The notes under the pieces are model-generated. The model did no database searches and was not told the origin of the DNA. It saw nothing but the letters and a program-made list of their open reading frames with translations. From contig JAIQGL010000029.1 in NCBI GenBank assembly GCA_020072585.1, positions 1 to 64,000 of the forward strand: a stretch of DNA of 64,000 nucleotides, written 5' to 3'. Source of the stretch: Terriglobia bacterium (GTDB taxonomy: Bacteria > Acidobacteriota > Terriglobia > Terriglobales > Acidobacteriaceae). Shown piece by piece: positions 15,513-23,504 of the stretch; positions within the stretch are counted from its first letter, which is position 1; each line of letters starts with the position of its first letter. A program made the translations under genes and the position numbers.

Positions 15513-15854
15513 ATGGCCGACGGAGAAGACATGGAAAAGACGGAGCCCAGCGCGGTTGCGGAAGATCAAAGCGCTGGCAGCCGAGCTTTGCGCCACGAAC
15601 TGAACATTCCCCTGCGCTACCGACTGGAAGGCCAGCAGGATTGGGCTGCTGGTGAAGCGATCAATATGAGCGAATCCGGGCTGCTGTTTACTTCTGACCA
15701 ACTGCTGGAAATCAACGACAGAGTCCAGATCACGTTTCAGAAGATTGACACGCCGCAGGTGAAGTCGAGCACCCGTCTTGCCCGGGTAGTCCGCCGCACG
15801 TTAAGCAACTGGCCAGAGACGCGCGTGAAGTTCGGCGCCAGATTCTGCTCCTAG
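15513..15854 (+). CDS. PilZ-domain protein
   Basis: 113 residues from ATG 15513, preceded by AGTAGGAAA. A PilZ-like beta barrel spans about residues 25-110: RHELNIPLRYRLEG, then INMSESGLLFTSDQ (the place of the DxSxxG motif, here NMSESG) and VQITFQ. PilZ domains usually bind cyclic-di-GMP; the first Arg-rich motif is weak, so binding is uncertain. A GGDEF cyclase is encoded at 41082 and a second PilZ protein at 34639. Confidence 0.7.
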   Translation: MADGEDMEKTEPSAVAEDQSAGSRALRHELNIPLRYRLEGQQDWAAGEAINMSESGLLFTSDQLLEINDRVQITFQKIDTPQVKSSTRLARVVRRTLSNWPETRVKFGARFCS

Positions 15855-16110
15855 CCGGGACGAACCACAAATCATTTTCCGGCTCGGCCATCCAGGCTGA
15901 TCTATGTAACCTTATGAAGTTTCAGCCTCCCACGTATTGGCGTTCCCAGGTCCTCTGCCATGGGCAGTGTACAAAAAACCACATTTTGCGGCACCCGCAG
16001 GTATCATCTAAGGTATTGAGAAAGTGCACCGTTTACGGGTAAGTTTGAGAAAGAAAGGCCGGGGACGAGGTACGAATCCAGAATCTTGAGCTGGCCACCG
16101 TTCGGTTACG

Positions 16111-17121
16111 ATGGTAAAACAGAGCCATGAGTCCACAAGACGATCCCAAAGCAAAAACGCCGTTCGAGAATATCGGCCGGAAGATGGACGCGGAATTCGG
16201 CGGAGCAGCGGAGAAGTTCGAGAAGGAAAAAGAAAAGGTCATCACCTACCTGAACAACGAGGTGGTGCCGGCAATCCGCACCCATTCAAGCAAGGCCTTG
16301 CGCACCGCGGCGGAACAGCTCAGCAAGCTGGCCGAGTACATGGAAAAGAACCACTCCAGCTAGCGGCGCTGATTTGTTTTCTATTTTTACTGGCGGGATG
16401 CGCGAGTCATCGGCCGCAACCGCCCAGCATGCCTGTGCCTCCGCCTTCAGCTCCCCCGTCGGTCCCGCCGGCGCGCAGGCCTACGCCCACGCCAACACCT
16501 GTTCCGTCGCCTACTCCTTCGACTGGGCCAATCGTGAAGGCCAACCCTGAGATTCATGTTCCCTGGAACGCGAAGGTCCTCTATACCGAAGTTGGCTATG
16601 CAAGCTGGTATGGACCGGGATTTCAAAAGCGTAACGGAGCCAATGGGATGCCGTACGACATGAACGCCATGACTGCCGCGCACCGCACGCTGCCGCTGAA
16701 CACGATCGCGCGTGTGACGGATGTAAAGACCGGCGACTCCGTCTTGCTGCGCATTACCGACCGTGGACCATTCGTTGGCGACCGGGTGATAGATCTTTCC
16801 CGCGCCGCCGCGCGCAAGTTAAGCGTTTATCAGCACGGCACAGCGCTGGTACGGATTGAGGTATTGGAAACGCCGGCTTCCATTAAAGAAGGCGGGCGCT
16901 GGTGCGTGCAGATTGGGGCGTTTGCGGATTCACGCGACGCTTCAAAATTGAAGGAAAAACTTGTGCGCCGCTACCAGAGCGCCAAGGTGCTGCAATTCAG
17001 CAGTCCCATGGGTGGAGACTGGATCCGCGTGCGCGTGGCGGAAGATGACAAAAAACGCGCACAGGAAGTGATGCGTGAAACGCATACTGACGCTGGAGTT
17101 TATCTGGTGAGACTGGACTAG
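16111..17121 (+). CDS. rlpA: RlpA-like septal-ring lipoprotein (DPBB plus SPOR); start unclear
   Basis: The recognisable protein starts with a lipoprotein signal (LICFLFLLAGC, cysteine after about 100 residues of the frame), a Pro-rich linker, a double-psi beta barrel (VGYASWYGPGFQKRN, ITDRGPFVGDRVIDLS) and a C-terminal SPOR domain (GGRWCVQIGAFADSRDA). RlpA proteins bind or cleave peptidoglycan lacking stem peptides at the division site. The only ATG in frame is at 16111, giving some 84 unlikely basic residues before the signal that overlap another gene in a different frame. No ATG, GTG or TTG lies near the signal peptide; CTG at 16351 is possible. Confidence 0.75.
   Translation: MVKQSHESTRRSQSKNAVREYRPEDGRGIRRSSGEVREGKRKGHHLPEQRGGAGNPHPFKQGLAHRGGTAQQAGRVHGKEPLQLAALICFLFLLAGCASHRPQPPSMPVPPPSAPPSVPPARRPTPTPTPVPSPTPSTGPIVKANPEIHVPWNAKVLYTEVGYASWYGPGFQKRNGANGMPYDMNAMTAAHRTLPLNTIARVTDVKTGDSVLLRITDRGPFVGDRVIDLSRAAARKLSVYQHGTALVRIEVLETPASIKEGGRWCVQIGAFADSRDASKLKEKLVRRYQSAKVLQFSSPMGGDWIRVRVAEDDKKRAQEVMRETHTDAGVYLVRLD
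16127..16363 (+). CDS. Small helical protein overlapping the 5' end of rlpA
   Basis: 78 residues, highly charged and probably all helical (ENIGRKMDAEFGGAAEKFEK, then LRTAAEQLSKLAEYMEK). It lies entirely inside the N-terminal extension of the rlpA frame, in another frame, and codon pattern favours this protein over the extension. Its stop (16361-16363) lies a few codons before the lipoprotein signal of RlpA, so rlpA may be translated by coupling. Function unknown. Confidence 0.55.
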   Translation: MSPQDDPKAKTPFENIGRKMDAEFGGAAEKFEKEKEKVITYLNNEVVPAIRTHSSKALRTAAEQLSKLAEYMEKNHSS

Positions 17122-17164
17122 CACCGGCACTGCGCGCGCACACATTTGCTAAGATTCTTCCATT

Positions 17165-17506
17165 ATGACTGACTGCCTTTTCTGCAAGATTATCGCGGGC
17201 AAAATTCCTTCCAAGAAGGTCTATGAAGACGAGAAAGCCCTCGCGTTTGAAGATATCAATCCGCAAGCGCCAACGCATGTTCTGATCATTCCCAGGAAGC
17301 ATATCGCGGGCATTGATCAGGCAACGGACGCGGAGGCGGAGTTGGTTGGCTACTGCCAGCTTGTAGCGGCAAAGATAGCGCGCGAACGCAAACTTGGGCA
17401 TGGTTTCCGCACGGTCTACAACGTTGGGCCTGATGCGGGGCAGACGGTCTTTCATCTGCACCTGCATCTGCTGGGTGGAAGGAAGATGAGCTGGCCGCCG
17501 GGATAA
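17165..17506 (+). CDS. HIT-family nucleotide hydrolase (HINT-like)
   Basis: 113 residues. The histidine triad HLHLHLL near the C-terminus and the N-terminal CLFCKIIAGKIPSKKV with the later FEDINPQAPTHVLIIPRKH identify a HINT-branch HIT protein, which hydrolyses nucleoside phosphoramidates such as aminoacyl-AMP. Two N-terminal cysteines (CLFC) could bind zinc, as in many bacterial members. The gene follows rlpA by 43 bases. Confidence 0.92.
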   Translation: MTDCLFCKIIAGKIPSKKVYEDEKALAFEDINPQAPTHVLIIPRKHIAGIDQATDAEAELVGYCQLVAAKIARERKLGHGFRTVYNVGPDAGQTVFHLHLHLLGGRKMSWPPG

Positions 17507-17510
17507 GCTT

Positions 17511-17690
17511 TTTTCTGAAATCCCGAGCGTAGCGAGGGAACCCTATAGCCAGGTACGATTCGAGGTGCGGCATGAGGGGTAGCAGGGAAAAGTTTGGGAT
17601 TGATTGAAATCTTAGGAAGCAGGATCCCTTACCAAAGCTTAAGTCTTGGTTATAGGGCTCCCTCGCTCACGCTTCGGGATTGCAGAAAAA
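17511..17690. repeat. Inverted-repeat element filling a convergent intergenic gap (copy A)
   Basis: The left arm (17511-17547) and right arm (17651-17690) are imperfect inverted repeats of about 37 bases, with TTTTCTG(A/C)AATCCCGA at the outer end and GAGGGA(A/G)CCCTATA at the inner end, separated by about 100 unrelated bases. It starts 4 bases after the HIT stop and ends 1 base before the stop of the opposing gene. A second element with the same arms lies at 23322-23502. Confidence 0.7.
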
Positions 17691-17691
17691 C

Positions 17692-18543
17692 CTAAGCTGC
17701 CCCAATCAACCTTGACGCGCTGGGGAATGAGCGCTGCCATACCGATGTAAGCAGCGTGAATTGCGGCAGCAAACGCGCAAAACTGTCTATGGTTTCTTCT
17801 ATTTCCCGCCACTGCGCGGGATCCAGATCTTTCAACAGTGCGCGATGGTCCTTGACCGGCAAACCGGCCAGCAGGGCGCGGGCACGGCGGTTTAGCTCTT
17901 CATGCGCGCTGATGAAGGAGTGATCGGCCAGCAGTCGCTTGCTGTCCAGCCAGGCCGAAGCCAGATAACCGGGAAAGGGCGAAAGCACGCGATATAGGCT
18001 GAGAACGCTCTTTGCGCCTGTGGTCTTCTTGATATCCGAGTAGATCAGCCAGACGCGCAGGGCGGCTTCGCGCTCATTGGGAACATGCAATCGCACCATC
18101 TGCGATAAGGCGGAGACCTGCTTTGATCTTGTGACTCTGCCTTTTTGTCCGCCGGAATAGCCGCGCTGCATAAGCCGGGCAAACAGTCCCATCTGGGCCG
18201 TGGCCCGGGCAAAGAGGCTGACAATGCCGCCGATGATGCGGATATCGGCGTTGGAAAATTTGTCCGCGGCGAGAACGCCGGGCTGGTCAGAAAATGTCCA
18301 GCCACCGCTGATGGCAGAGGAATGAGCAATTTCCTGAAACGCCCTGGCGGCCGTGTCAAATTCCCGCGAACCCACAACGCTCTCCAAGTCTTTCCAAACC
18401 AGCTTCAGATATTGCGGCACGCCGGCAGAAAGCTTGAGAACAGTGGGAACAAATGGCAGATCGAATCCTGTGCGGATGCTTGCATACATCCGGCGCAACT
18501 CTGGTGTGACTTCGTGTTCCTCATACGCGCGGGTAAGAGACAT
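17692..18543 (-). CDS. DehI-like (group I 2-haloacid dehalogenase family) protein
   Basis: 283 residues, mostly helical. FDLPFVPTVLKLSAGVPQYL near residue 28 and the second-half segment LIYSDIKKTTGAKSVLSLYR resemble the two related halves of DehI-type halocarboxylic acid dehalogenases; the Asp of YSDIK matches the place of the catalytic Asp. DehI enzymes hydrolyse both D- and L-2-haloacids. Many family members in soil bacteria are unproven, so I call the family and not the activity. A PA-like or export signal is absent; it is cytoplasmic. Confidence 0.6.
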   Translation of the reverse strand: MSLTRAYEEHEVTPELRRMYASIRTGFDLPFVPTVLKLSAGVPQYLKLVWKDLESVVGSREFDTAARAFQEIAHSSAISGGWTFSDQPGVLAADKFSNADIRIIGGIVSLFARATAQMGLFARLMQRGYSGGQKGRVTRSKQVSALSQMVRLHVPNEREAALRVWLIYSDIKKTTGAKSVLSLYRVLSPFPGYLASAWLDSKRLLADHSFISAHEELNRRARALLAGLPVKDHRALLKDLDPAQWREIEETIDSFARLLPQFTLLTSVWQRSFPSASRLIGAA

Positions 18544-18811
18544 GAGTTTGGGCCTTGTAAATCATTGGACGTTCGCAGGAGCAGCTCAAGTTGCAAGGGA
18601 CTGGAAATTAATCCGCTGCTGTTCATCCCGGATCGAACGGCAAATGCAGGCTTCCATTGCCCTAAAGCTTTTATAGCTGAGGAAGTACTCTAGTACAATG
18701 AGCTGCTAATTGTTCGCTAAGAGCGTGCCAGGATTTGTGTTTGGGGGTAACTGATCGGGCGGCCTCAAATCGAGGTATCCGCTGAAGGAATATCTTTCAT
18801 GGAGATCACCC

Positions 18812-20149
18812 ATGGCACAAGGTGAAGGAACTCAAGTCGCGGAAGCACAAATTGCGCAATCTATTGCAACCACCACGGAAGTCCCGCGTTGGAATATGGC
18901 GACCCGGATTGCGTTCCGCCTGATATTTGCCTACGAGATTCTTTACAGCTTTCCGTATCCGTTGAGTCTTCTTCCCTGGTCTGACAAAGTATTTGGCTGG
19001 TATAACACGCTGTTTGTCAAAATGACGCTTTGGACCGGCGATCATGTTCTTCATCTGAACAAGTCGCTTGCGCACTCTTTTAATGGTAGCGGAGATTCGC
19101 TGTTCAGCTGGGTACAGAACCTGGTAATGCTCATGATCGCCGTGGCGGCGGCCGTCGTCTGGACCCTGCTTGACCGCAAGCGCACCAACTATCGGGCCAT
19201 GCAGGAATGGCTGTGGCTGTATGTAAGGATCGTGCTGGGCGCCACCCTGATGGCGTATGGCTCATTCAAAGTAATCAAGACCCAATTTCCGGATTTATTT
19301 CTGTGGCGGCTCCTGGAGCCATATGGTGACAGCTCACCCATGGGCCTGCTCTGGACTTTCATGGGCTATTCCAAGACCTACAACATGTTCACTGGACTGG
19401 TGGAATTCGTGGGTGGCGCGCTGCTGTTTGTGCCCCGGCTGACCACATTGGCGGCGCTGATCAGCATTGGCGCGATGGGCAACGTTTTTATTTTGAACAT
19501 GAGCTATGACGTGCCGGTCAAAATTTATTCTTTCAACCTGCTGTTGATGGGGGTCTATCTCATTGCTCCGGAAGGCCGCCGTTTGCTGAATGTTTTTGTC
19601 TTGAACCGAACGGCTGAGCCGGTGGTGCATCCCCCATTGTTCCGGAAAAAATGGCTGAATTGGGCCATGCTGGGTCTGCAATTGGCTCTGTTGGTTTATC
19701 TGGGTTCCACGCAACTGTACCAAAGCTACAAGAGGTACATCGAGACAGGCGACGGCTCACCCAAGCCTCCCTATTACGGCTTCTACAATGTGGACGAGTT
19801 CGTCGTGGACGGACAAGTGCATCCGCCGGTCTTTAGTGATGAGGCCCGTTGGCGGCGCGTTACCTTTGACCGCTTCAACCTGGTGGGAGTGGTTCTGGCA
19901 GGCGGTCCGGTGCAGCGCTACAGAATAAAGCTGGACCAATCCAAGAAAAATCTGGAACTCACAAAATCGGGTGATGATACATGGAAAGCCAAGTTCACCC
20001 TGGAACAGCCCTCGCCGGACATGCTTACGCTTAACGGAGAAATGGATGGAAAAAAAATCCAGGCCAAACTCCACAAAGTGGATTTAAAGGGTTTCCTGCT
20101 CTATGACCGCGGCTTCCATTGGATCAATGACTCCCCGTATAACAGGTGA
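18812..20149 (+). CDS. DoxX-family integral membrane protein with C-terminal soluble domain
   Basis: 445 residues. About eight hydrophobic segments occupy residues 28-300, including the DoxX-type stretch LGATLMAYGSFKVIKTQFP and TGLVEFVGGALLFVPRLTTL. The last 140 residues form a soluble beta-rich domain (FNLVGVVLAGGPVQRYRIKL, LLYDRGFHWIN). DoxX relatives are linked to quinone or thiosulfate chemistry, but the substrate is not evident here. The gene is monocistronic. Confidence 0.75.
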   Translation: MAQGEGTQVAEAQIAQSIATTTEVPRWNMATRIAFRLIFAYEILYSFPYPLSLLPWSDKVFGWYNTLFVKMTLWTGDHVLHLNKSLAHSFNGSGDSLFSWVQNLVMLMIAVAAAVVWTLLDRKRTNYRAMQEWLWLYVRIVLGATLMAYGSFKVIKTQFPDLFLWRLLEPYGDSSPMGLLWTFMGYSKTYNMFTGLVEFVGGALLFVPRLTTLAALISIGAMGNVFILNMSYDVPVKIYSFNLLLMGVYLIAPEGRRLLNVFVLNRTAEPVVHPPLFRKKWLNWAMLGLQLALLVYLGSTQLYQSYKRYIETGDGSPKPPYYGFYNVDEFVVDGQVHPPVFSDEARWRRVTFDRFNLVGVVLAGGPVQRYRIKLDQSKKNLELTKSGDDTWKAKFTLEQPSPDMLTLNGEMDGKKIQAKLHKVDLKGFLLYDRGFHWINDSPYNR

Positions 20150-20271
20150 GCCTCAGGCGTTTCCCGCTACACATGGGCTAAAAGCCCCGCGAGACATGTC
20201 TGTAGAGGCGCTGATGCCGCATCTGTGACGCGCACAACGGTATGAGACCTGAACGAGGCGCAGCAGCGTGC

Positions 20272-20979
20272 TTAGACGCGATTGAAGTTGTCTTCAATCT
20301 CGTCATCGGCTCCGTGACGGCGGAGAATGCTGACCAAGTTTTGCGAGAATGCTGAGCGCGGCATCACCACGTCACAACCTGCTTCCTGTGCCTTGACCTT
20401 GAGATCACCCTGCACATGGGAGACGAAGCCCACAATCGATGTGGCTTTCTTGTACTTCGCCCGCATTTTGGTGATGACCGGCAGCGGCTTGATGCCGTTG
20501 CTGTTCAGGTCCACGATAATCAGTGACGGCTTCTCCTCAACGTTCTCAGTCTTTTCCGCAATTTCCTTGTCCGTCTTTACAAACTCCACCTTCACGTTCA
20601 GCTTGCGGGAGACTTCCTGGATTTTAGCGACAAAGAAAAGATCATCGACGAAGGCGAAGATGCGGGTTGGCGCATCCACCCGCTGGGTCAGCGGTTCCAT
20701 GTTGGGAGTGGCCTGGGCGCCGTTATGGAAGCGTGCTCCCTGGCCTCCAGAGCCGTTCCCCTGATTGCGATAGCTGTGGTCCATGGGGCCGACAAAGGCC
20801 GAACCGCCGCCACCGCCGCGGCGTGGTCCGCGATTGTTGCGGTTCTGGCGGTTTTGTCCGCCGGGTCGTCCCTGATTGCTGGGTCCATTTTGGCCCTGGT
20901 TCTGACTGCCAAAATTGCGTTTGCGTCGCCGCGATTTGCGATTGCGCGGGTTCTGCGGCTGGTTCAATCCTTCATTCAT
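20272..20979 (-). CDS. Arg/Gly/Asn-rich protein with receiver-like domain
   Basis: 235 residues. Residues 1-100 are disordered and rich in Arg, Gly, Asn and Gln (RRRKRNFGSQNQGQ, RGPRRGGGGG), like RGG-type RNA-binding regions. Residues about 104-230 look like a CheY-type receiver: FVDDLFFVAKI, LIIVDLNSNG with a candidate phosphoacceptor Asp, VGFVSHV, and MPRSAF where the usual conserved Lys is Arg. The fusion is unusual; it may be a phosphorylation-insensitive pseudo-receiver tethered to RNA, which is inference. No neighbour suggests a pathway. Confidence 0.75.
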   Translation of the reverse strand: MNEGLNQPQNPRNRKSRRRKRNFGSQNQGQNGPSNQGRPGGQNRQNRNNRGPRRGGGGGSAFVGPMDHSYRNQGNGSGGQGARFHNGAQATPNMEPLTQRVDAPTRIFAFVDDLFFVAKIQEVSRKLNVKVEFVKTDKEIAEKTENVEEKPSLIIVDLNSNGIKPLPVITKMRAKYKKATSIVGFVSHVQGDLKVKAQEAGCDVVMPRSAFSQNLVSILRRHGADDEIEDNFNRV

Positions 20980-21266
20980 TCGTATACCTGTGAGCTTTGT
21001 TCTATCTGCCGGACTTCCAAACGTGGTGACCTGGTATGTACAAATTTCTCACGGTCTGGTTGGAGGTCAGTGGCTAAGTTTCGGAAAATCTTCGTTGTAT
21101 CAGCGCTTTAGCTAAAAAAAATCTTTTGCGCAAACGTCGCACCGGAACGGGCGGCTACTGAAGACTCCGTGATGTTACCACGAACGAGACCCGGTGCAAG
21201 CAAAAAACTTGTAAATCCACCCGCAGAATTCCAACAAATCCTGAGCTGCCCTGGGATTCTGAAGAG

Positions 21267-21341
21267 TGGTGGGCGCTATAGGATTCGAACCTATGACTTC
21301 CACCGTGTGAAGATGGCACTCTACCGCTGAGTTAAGCGCCC
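21267..21341 (-). tRNA. tRNA-Val (anticodon CAC)
   Basis: 75 nt including an encoded CCA. Acceptor GGGCGCT/AGCGCCC, anticodon stem CCATC/GGTGG with loop TTCACAC (anticodon CAC), T arm with TTCGAAT. The D arm and loop (AGCGGTAGAGT) are standard. Confidence 0.95.
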
Positions 21342-21500
21342 GATTCGCTGGGTATTGCTGCGCTCGGGGTAAAACCATTCTAACAGAAGGCTTTTGCCAC
21401 TGTCTCCTGCCTGGGGCGAGGTGCAACTTTCACATAAACTTACAGATGCGCGGAGGAGGCATCTTAGAATAAACTCTGTTGTCGGGGGCCCTGCCGACCG

Positions 21501-21543
21501 CCCTTAAAGCCCGCAACTTTTTGGTTGCCAAGGGGTTTAAGGG
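21501..21543 (+). promoter_or_regulatory. Stem-loop covering the ribosome site of the sigma factor gene
   Basis: CCCTTAAA (21501-21508) pairs with TTTAAGGG (21536-21543), extended by CCC/GGG and GCAAC/GTTGC inside, giving a stem of about 16 pairs with one bulge and an internal loop. Its 3' side runs into the GGGGG before the GTG start at 21547, so folding would hide the ribosome site. Confidence 0.5.
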
Positions 21544-21546
21544 GGT

Positions 21547-22215
21547 GTGAGCAGCGTGGCCTTAAAATCGGGGTTGTTCATGCCCACAGCTACCGGCAGG
21601 ATGCAGGGTGTTGCGGAGATGGCAGCAAGCCACGTTCCTTATGATTCGCTCAGCGATGCGGAGGTCATGCTCCGCGCCGGCACCGATGATGACGCGGCTT
21701 ACGAGTATCTCGTAACCAAGTATCACCGGCCGATGATCGCTTTCATGTACCGCATGTGCCGCAGCCAGGCGCTGGCGGAAGAGCTGGCGCAGGAAGTTTT
21801 TCTGCGGGTGTACCGCTCACGCAAGACGTATGCGGCGGAAGCCAAATTTACGACCTGGCTCTACCGGATTGCCACTAATTTGGCCGTGAACCATGCGCGC
21901 GACCACAAGGTCGAACGCAGCGGCAAGGTGGTAAGCCTGGACGAGCCGGATGAAGAGTCTGGAACGACCCTGGATGTTGCCGACCCCACGCTGAATGTGG
22001 AACAGAACATTCTTCGCCGGGAACGGCTCCAGGCCATTAAGAAACATGTAATGGCGTTGCCGGAAAAACAGCGCACCGCCGTATTCATGCATAAATATCA
22101 GGGGATGGATTATCGCGAGATTGCTGAAGTATTGAAGTTGAGTGAGTCCGCCACTAAGTCTCTGTTGTTCCGCGCCTATGAAGTGCTGCGCGAACGGCTC
22201 AAGGAATTTGTATGA
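21547..22215 (+). CDS. RNA polymerase ECF-type sigma factor (RpoE-like)
   Basis: 222 residues. Sigma region 2 spans about 50-115 (YHRPMIAFMYRMCRSQALAE, TWLYRIATNLAVNHARD) and region 4 about 155-215 (LPEKQRTAVFMHKYQGMDYR, EIAEVLKLSESATKSLLFRA). The downstream gene overlaps by four bases and encodes a membrane zf-HC2 protein, the usual anti-sigma partner. Start is uncertain between GTG 21547 and ATG 21580. A stem-loop directly upstream could control translation. Confidence 0.9.
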   Translation: MSSVALKSGLFMPTATGRMQGVAEMAASHVPYDSLSDAEVMLRAGTDDDAAYEYLVTKYHRPMIAFMYRMCRSQALAEELAQEVFLRVYRSRKTYAAEAKFTTWLYRIATNLAVNHARDHKVERSGKVVSLDEPDEESGTTLDVADPTLNVEQNILRRERLQAIKKHVMALPEKQRTAVFMHKYQGMDYREIAEVLKLSESATKSLLFRAYEVLRERLKEFV

Positions 22216-22664
22216 ACTGCAATGATGTTCGGGAAAATCTAATCGAGTTGCTCACCGATGGTCCGGCCGACCCGCAGGTGAAAACTCATCTCAGCCAGTG
22301 CGGCGCCTGCACGGCAGAGCTTGCCTCCATGCGCAAGACCATGGCGGTGCTGGACGAGTGGGAAGCGCCAGAGCCTTCCCCTTATTTTTTGACCCGCCTG
22401 CGGGCGCACGTGAAAGAAGAACGGGAGAAGGCGCCTGCGGCAAAATGGGTGGCCTGGCTGCGGCGTCCGGTGCTGGCTGTCTCTCTCGCCACTATGCTGG
22501 CAACAGGTGGACTGCTGTACCGGCTTACTGTTGGAACTCAGGCCCCTGACAATGGCGCGGTGGCGGATATTGAGTCACTGGACAAGAACCATGATTTGAT
22601 TATCGATACGGACCTGGTAAATGAGCTTACCGGCGGTCCTTCTGATGACGTAGCGGAGCCGTAA
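22212..22664 (+). CDS. Membrane anti-sigma factor with zf-HC2 motif
   Basis: 150 residues. His26-x3-Cys30-x2-Cys33, with Cys3 upstream, forms the zinc-binding anti-sigma motif. A single transmembrane segment lies near residues 83-105, and about 45 acidic residues follow it outside. The ATG overlaps the sigma stop codon (ATGA), so both are translationally coupled. It should hold the sigma factor at the membrane until an envelope signal arrives. The zf-HC2 motif and TM are direct; the role is from the family. Confidence 0.85.
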   Translation: MNCNDVRENLIELLTDGPADPQVKTHLSQCGACTAELASMRKTMAVLDEWEAPEPSPYFLTRLRAHVKEEREKAPAAKWVAWLRRPVLAVSLATMLATGGLLYRLTVGTQAPDNGAVADIESLDKNHDLIIDTDLVNELTGGPSDDVAEP

Positions 22665-22707
22665 TTTTTCTTCCGCGTCTTAATAATCTTTGTGCTCGGG
22701 GGAGCAA

Positions 22708-23319
22708 ATGCTGATCGGGGCCAAGGTAGTTTCCGTATTCCTGCTATCAGGGTTGATAACCCTGAATGTTCCCTCGCGTACGAACACAAGCAATGTCCGG
22801 CATGCTCCTGTTGCTCTGTTACAGGCTGCTGCCCAGAAGACCCCCAACCGTGCTGCTCAAAAAGGCGGACGGAAAATGGGTGACTGGCTCCAGGCCCACA
22901 AAGACCTTCCGCTGGACCAGCAGTTAAAGCTGCTGGAGAGCGATGCCGCGTTCAAGAGGCTTCCGCCACAGCGCCAGAACGAACTCCGCGAGCGGCTGAA
23001 AAAATTTAATAGCCTGCCGCCGGAAAAGCGCAAACAGGCTTTTCAGCGCATGGAGTTTCTTGCCAAGCTAACGCCGCAGCAGAGGCAGCAGCTGCGCGAC
23101 GCCAACCAGCAACTCCAGGGCCTGCCCCCGGAGCGCCAGGTGGCCGTCCATAAGGCCGTCCGGCATCTTCGCCAGATGCCCGTGCCAGAGCGGCAGCAAG
23201 TGATACAGTCAGACCGCTTCCGCAGCACCTTCTCCGACCAGGAACAAAAGCTCATCAGCGAGCTTACGGACCTGTCTCCCGCCGAGGGCGGTAGCGCGCA
23301 GAACCCACAGCCGAAATAG
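22708..23319 (+). CDS. Exported DUF3106 protein in the sigma/anti-sigma operon
   Basis: 203 residues from ATG 22708, which has GGGGAG upstream. A signal peptide or N-terminal anchor is followed by a helical, Gln/Arg-rich domain with repeated LPPxxRQxxRxRL-type motifs (RLPPQRQNELRERLKKFNSL, LPPEKRKQAFQRM, LTPQQRQQLRD), which defines DUF3106. It resembles CpxP/Spy-like helical periplasmic proteins in composition, so an envelope sensing or chaperone role is possible but unproven. It ends next to the repeat element at 23322. Confidence 0.8.
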   Translation: MLIGAKVVSVFLLSGLITLNVPSRTNTSNVRHAPVALLQAAAQKTPNRAAQKGGRKMGDWLQAHKDLPLDQQLKLLESDAAFKRLPPQRQNELRERLKKFNSLPPEKRKQAFQRMEFLAKLTPQQRQQLRDANQQLQGLPPERQVAVHKAVRHLRQMPVPERQQVIQSDRFRSTFSDQEQKLISELTDLSPAEGGSAQNPQPK

Positions 23320-23321
23320 CT

Positions 23322-23502
23322 TTCTTCTGCAATCCCGAACGCAATGAGGGAACCCTATGGCCACGTTGCTCTTTCGGTTCTGAATGAATCGTGGAAGCCC
23401 GCAGATCACTTGGAGACTTAGGTTGTTGGTGTTCCTGGAAAATGATGGTAACTATAGGGCTCCCTCCCCTTCGACAAGCTCAGGGTCGGGATTTCAGAAA
23501 AA
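23322..23502. repeat. Inverted-repeat element filling a convergent intergenic gap (copy B)
   Basis: The outer arms (about 23322-23358 and 23453-23502) repeat the TTCTG(C/A)AATCCCGA...GAGGGA(A/G)CCCTAT pattern of the element at 17511, in inverted orientation around about 95 bases that differ from copy A. It begins 2 bases after one stop codon and ends 2 bases before the opposing stop codon. Confidence 0.7.
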
Positions 23503-23504
23503 CT

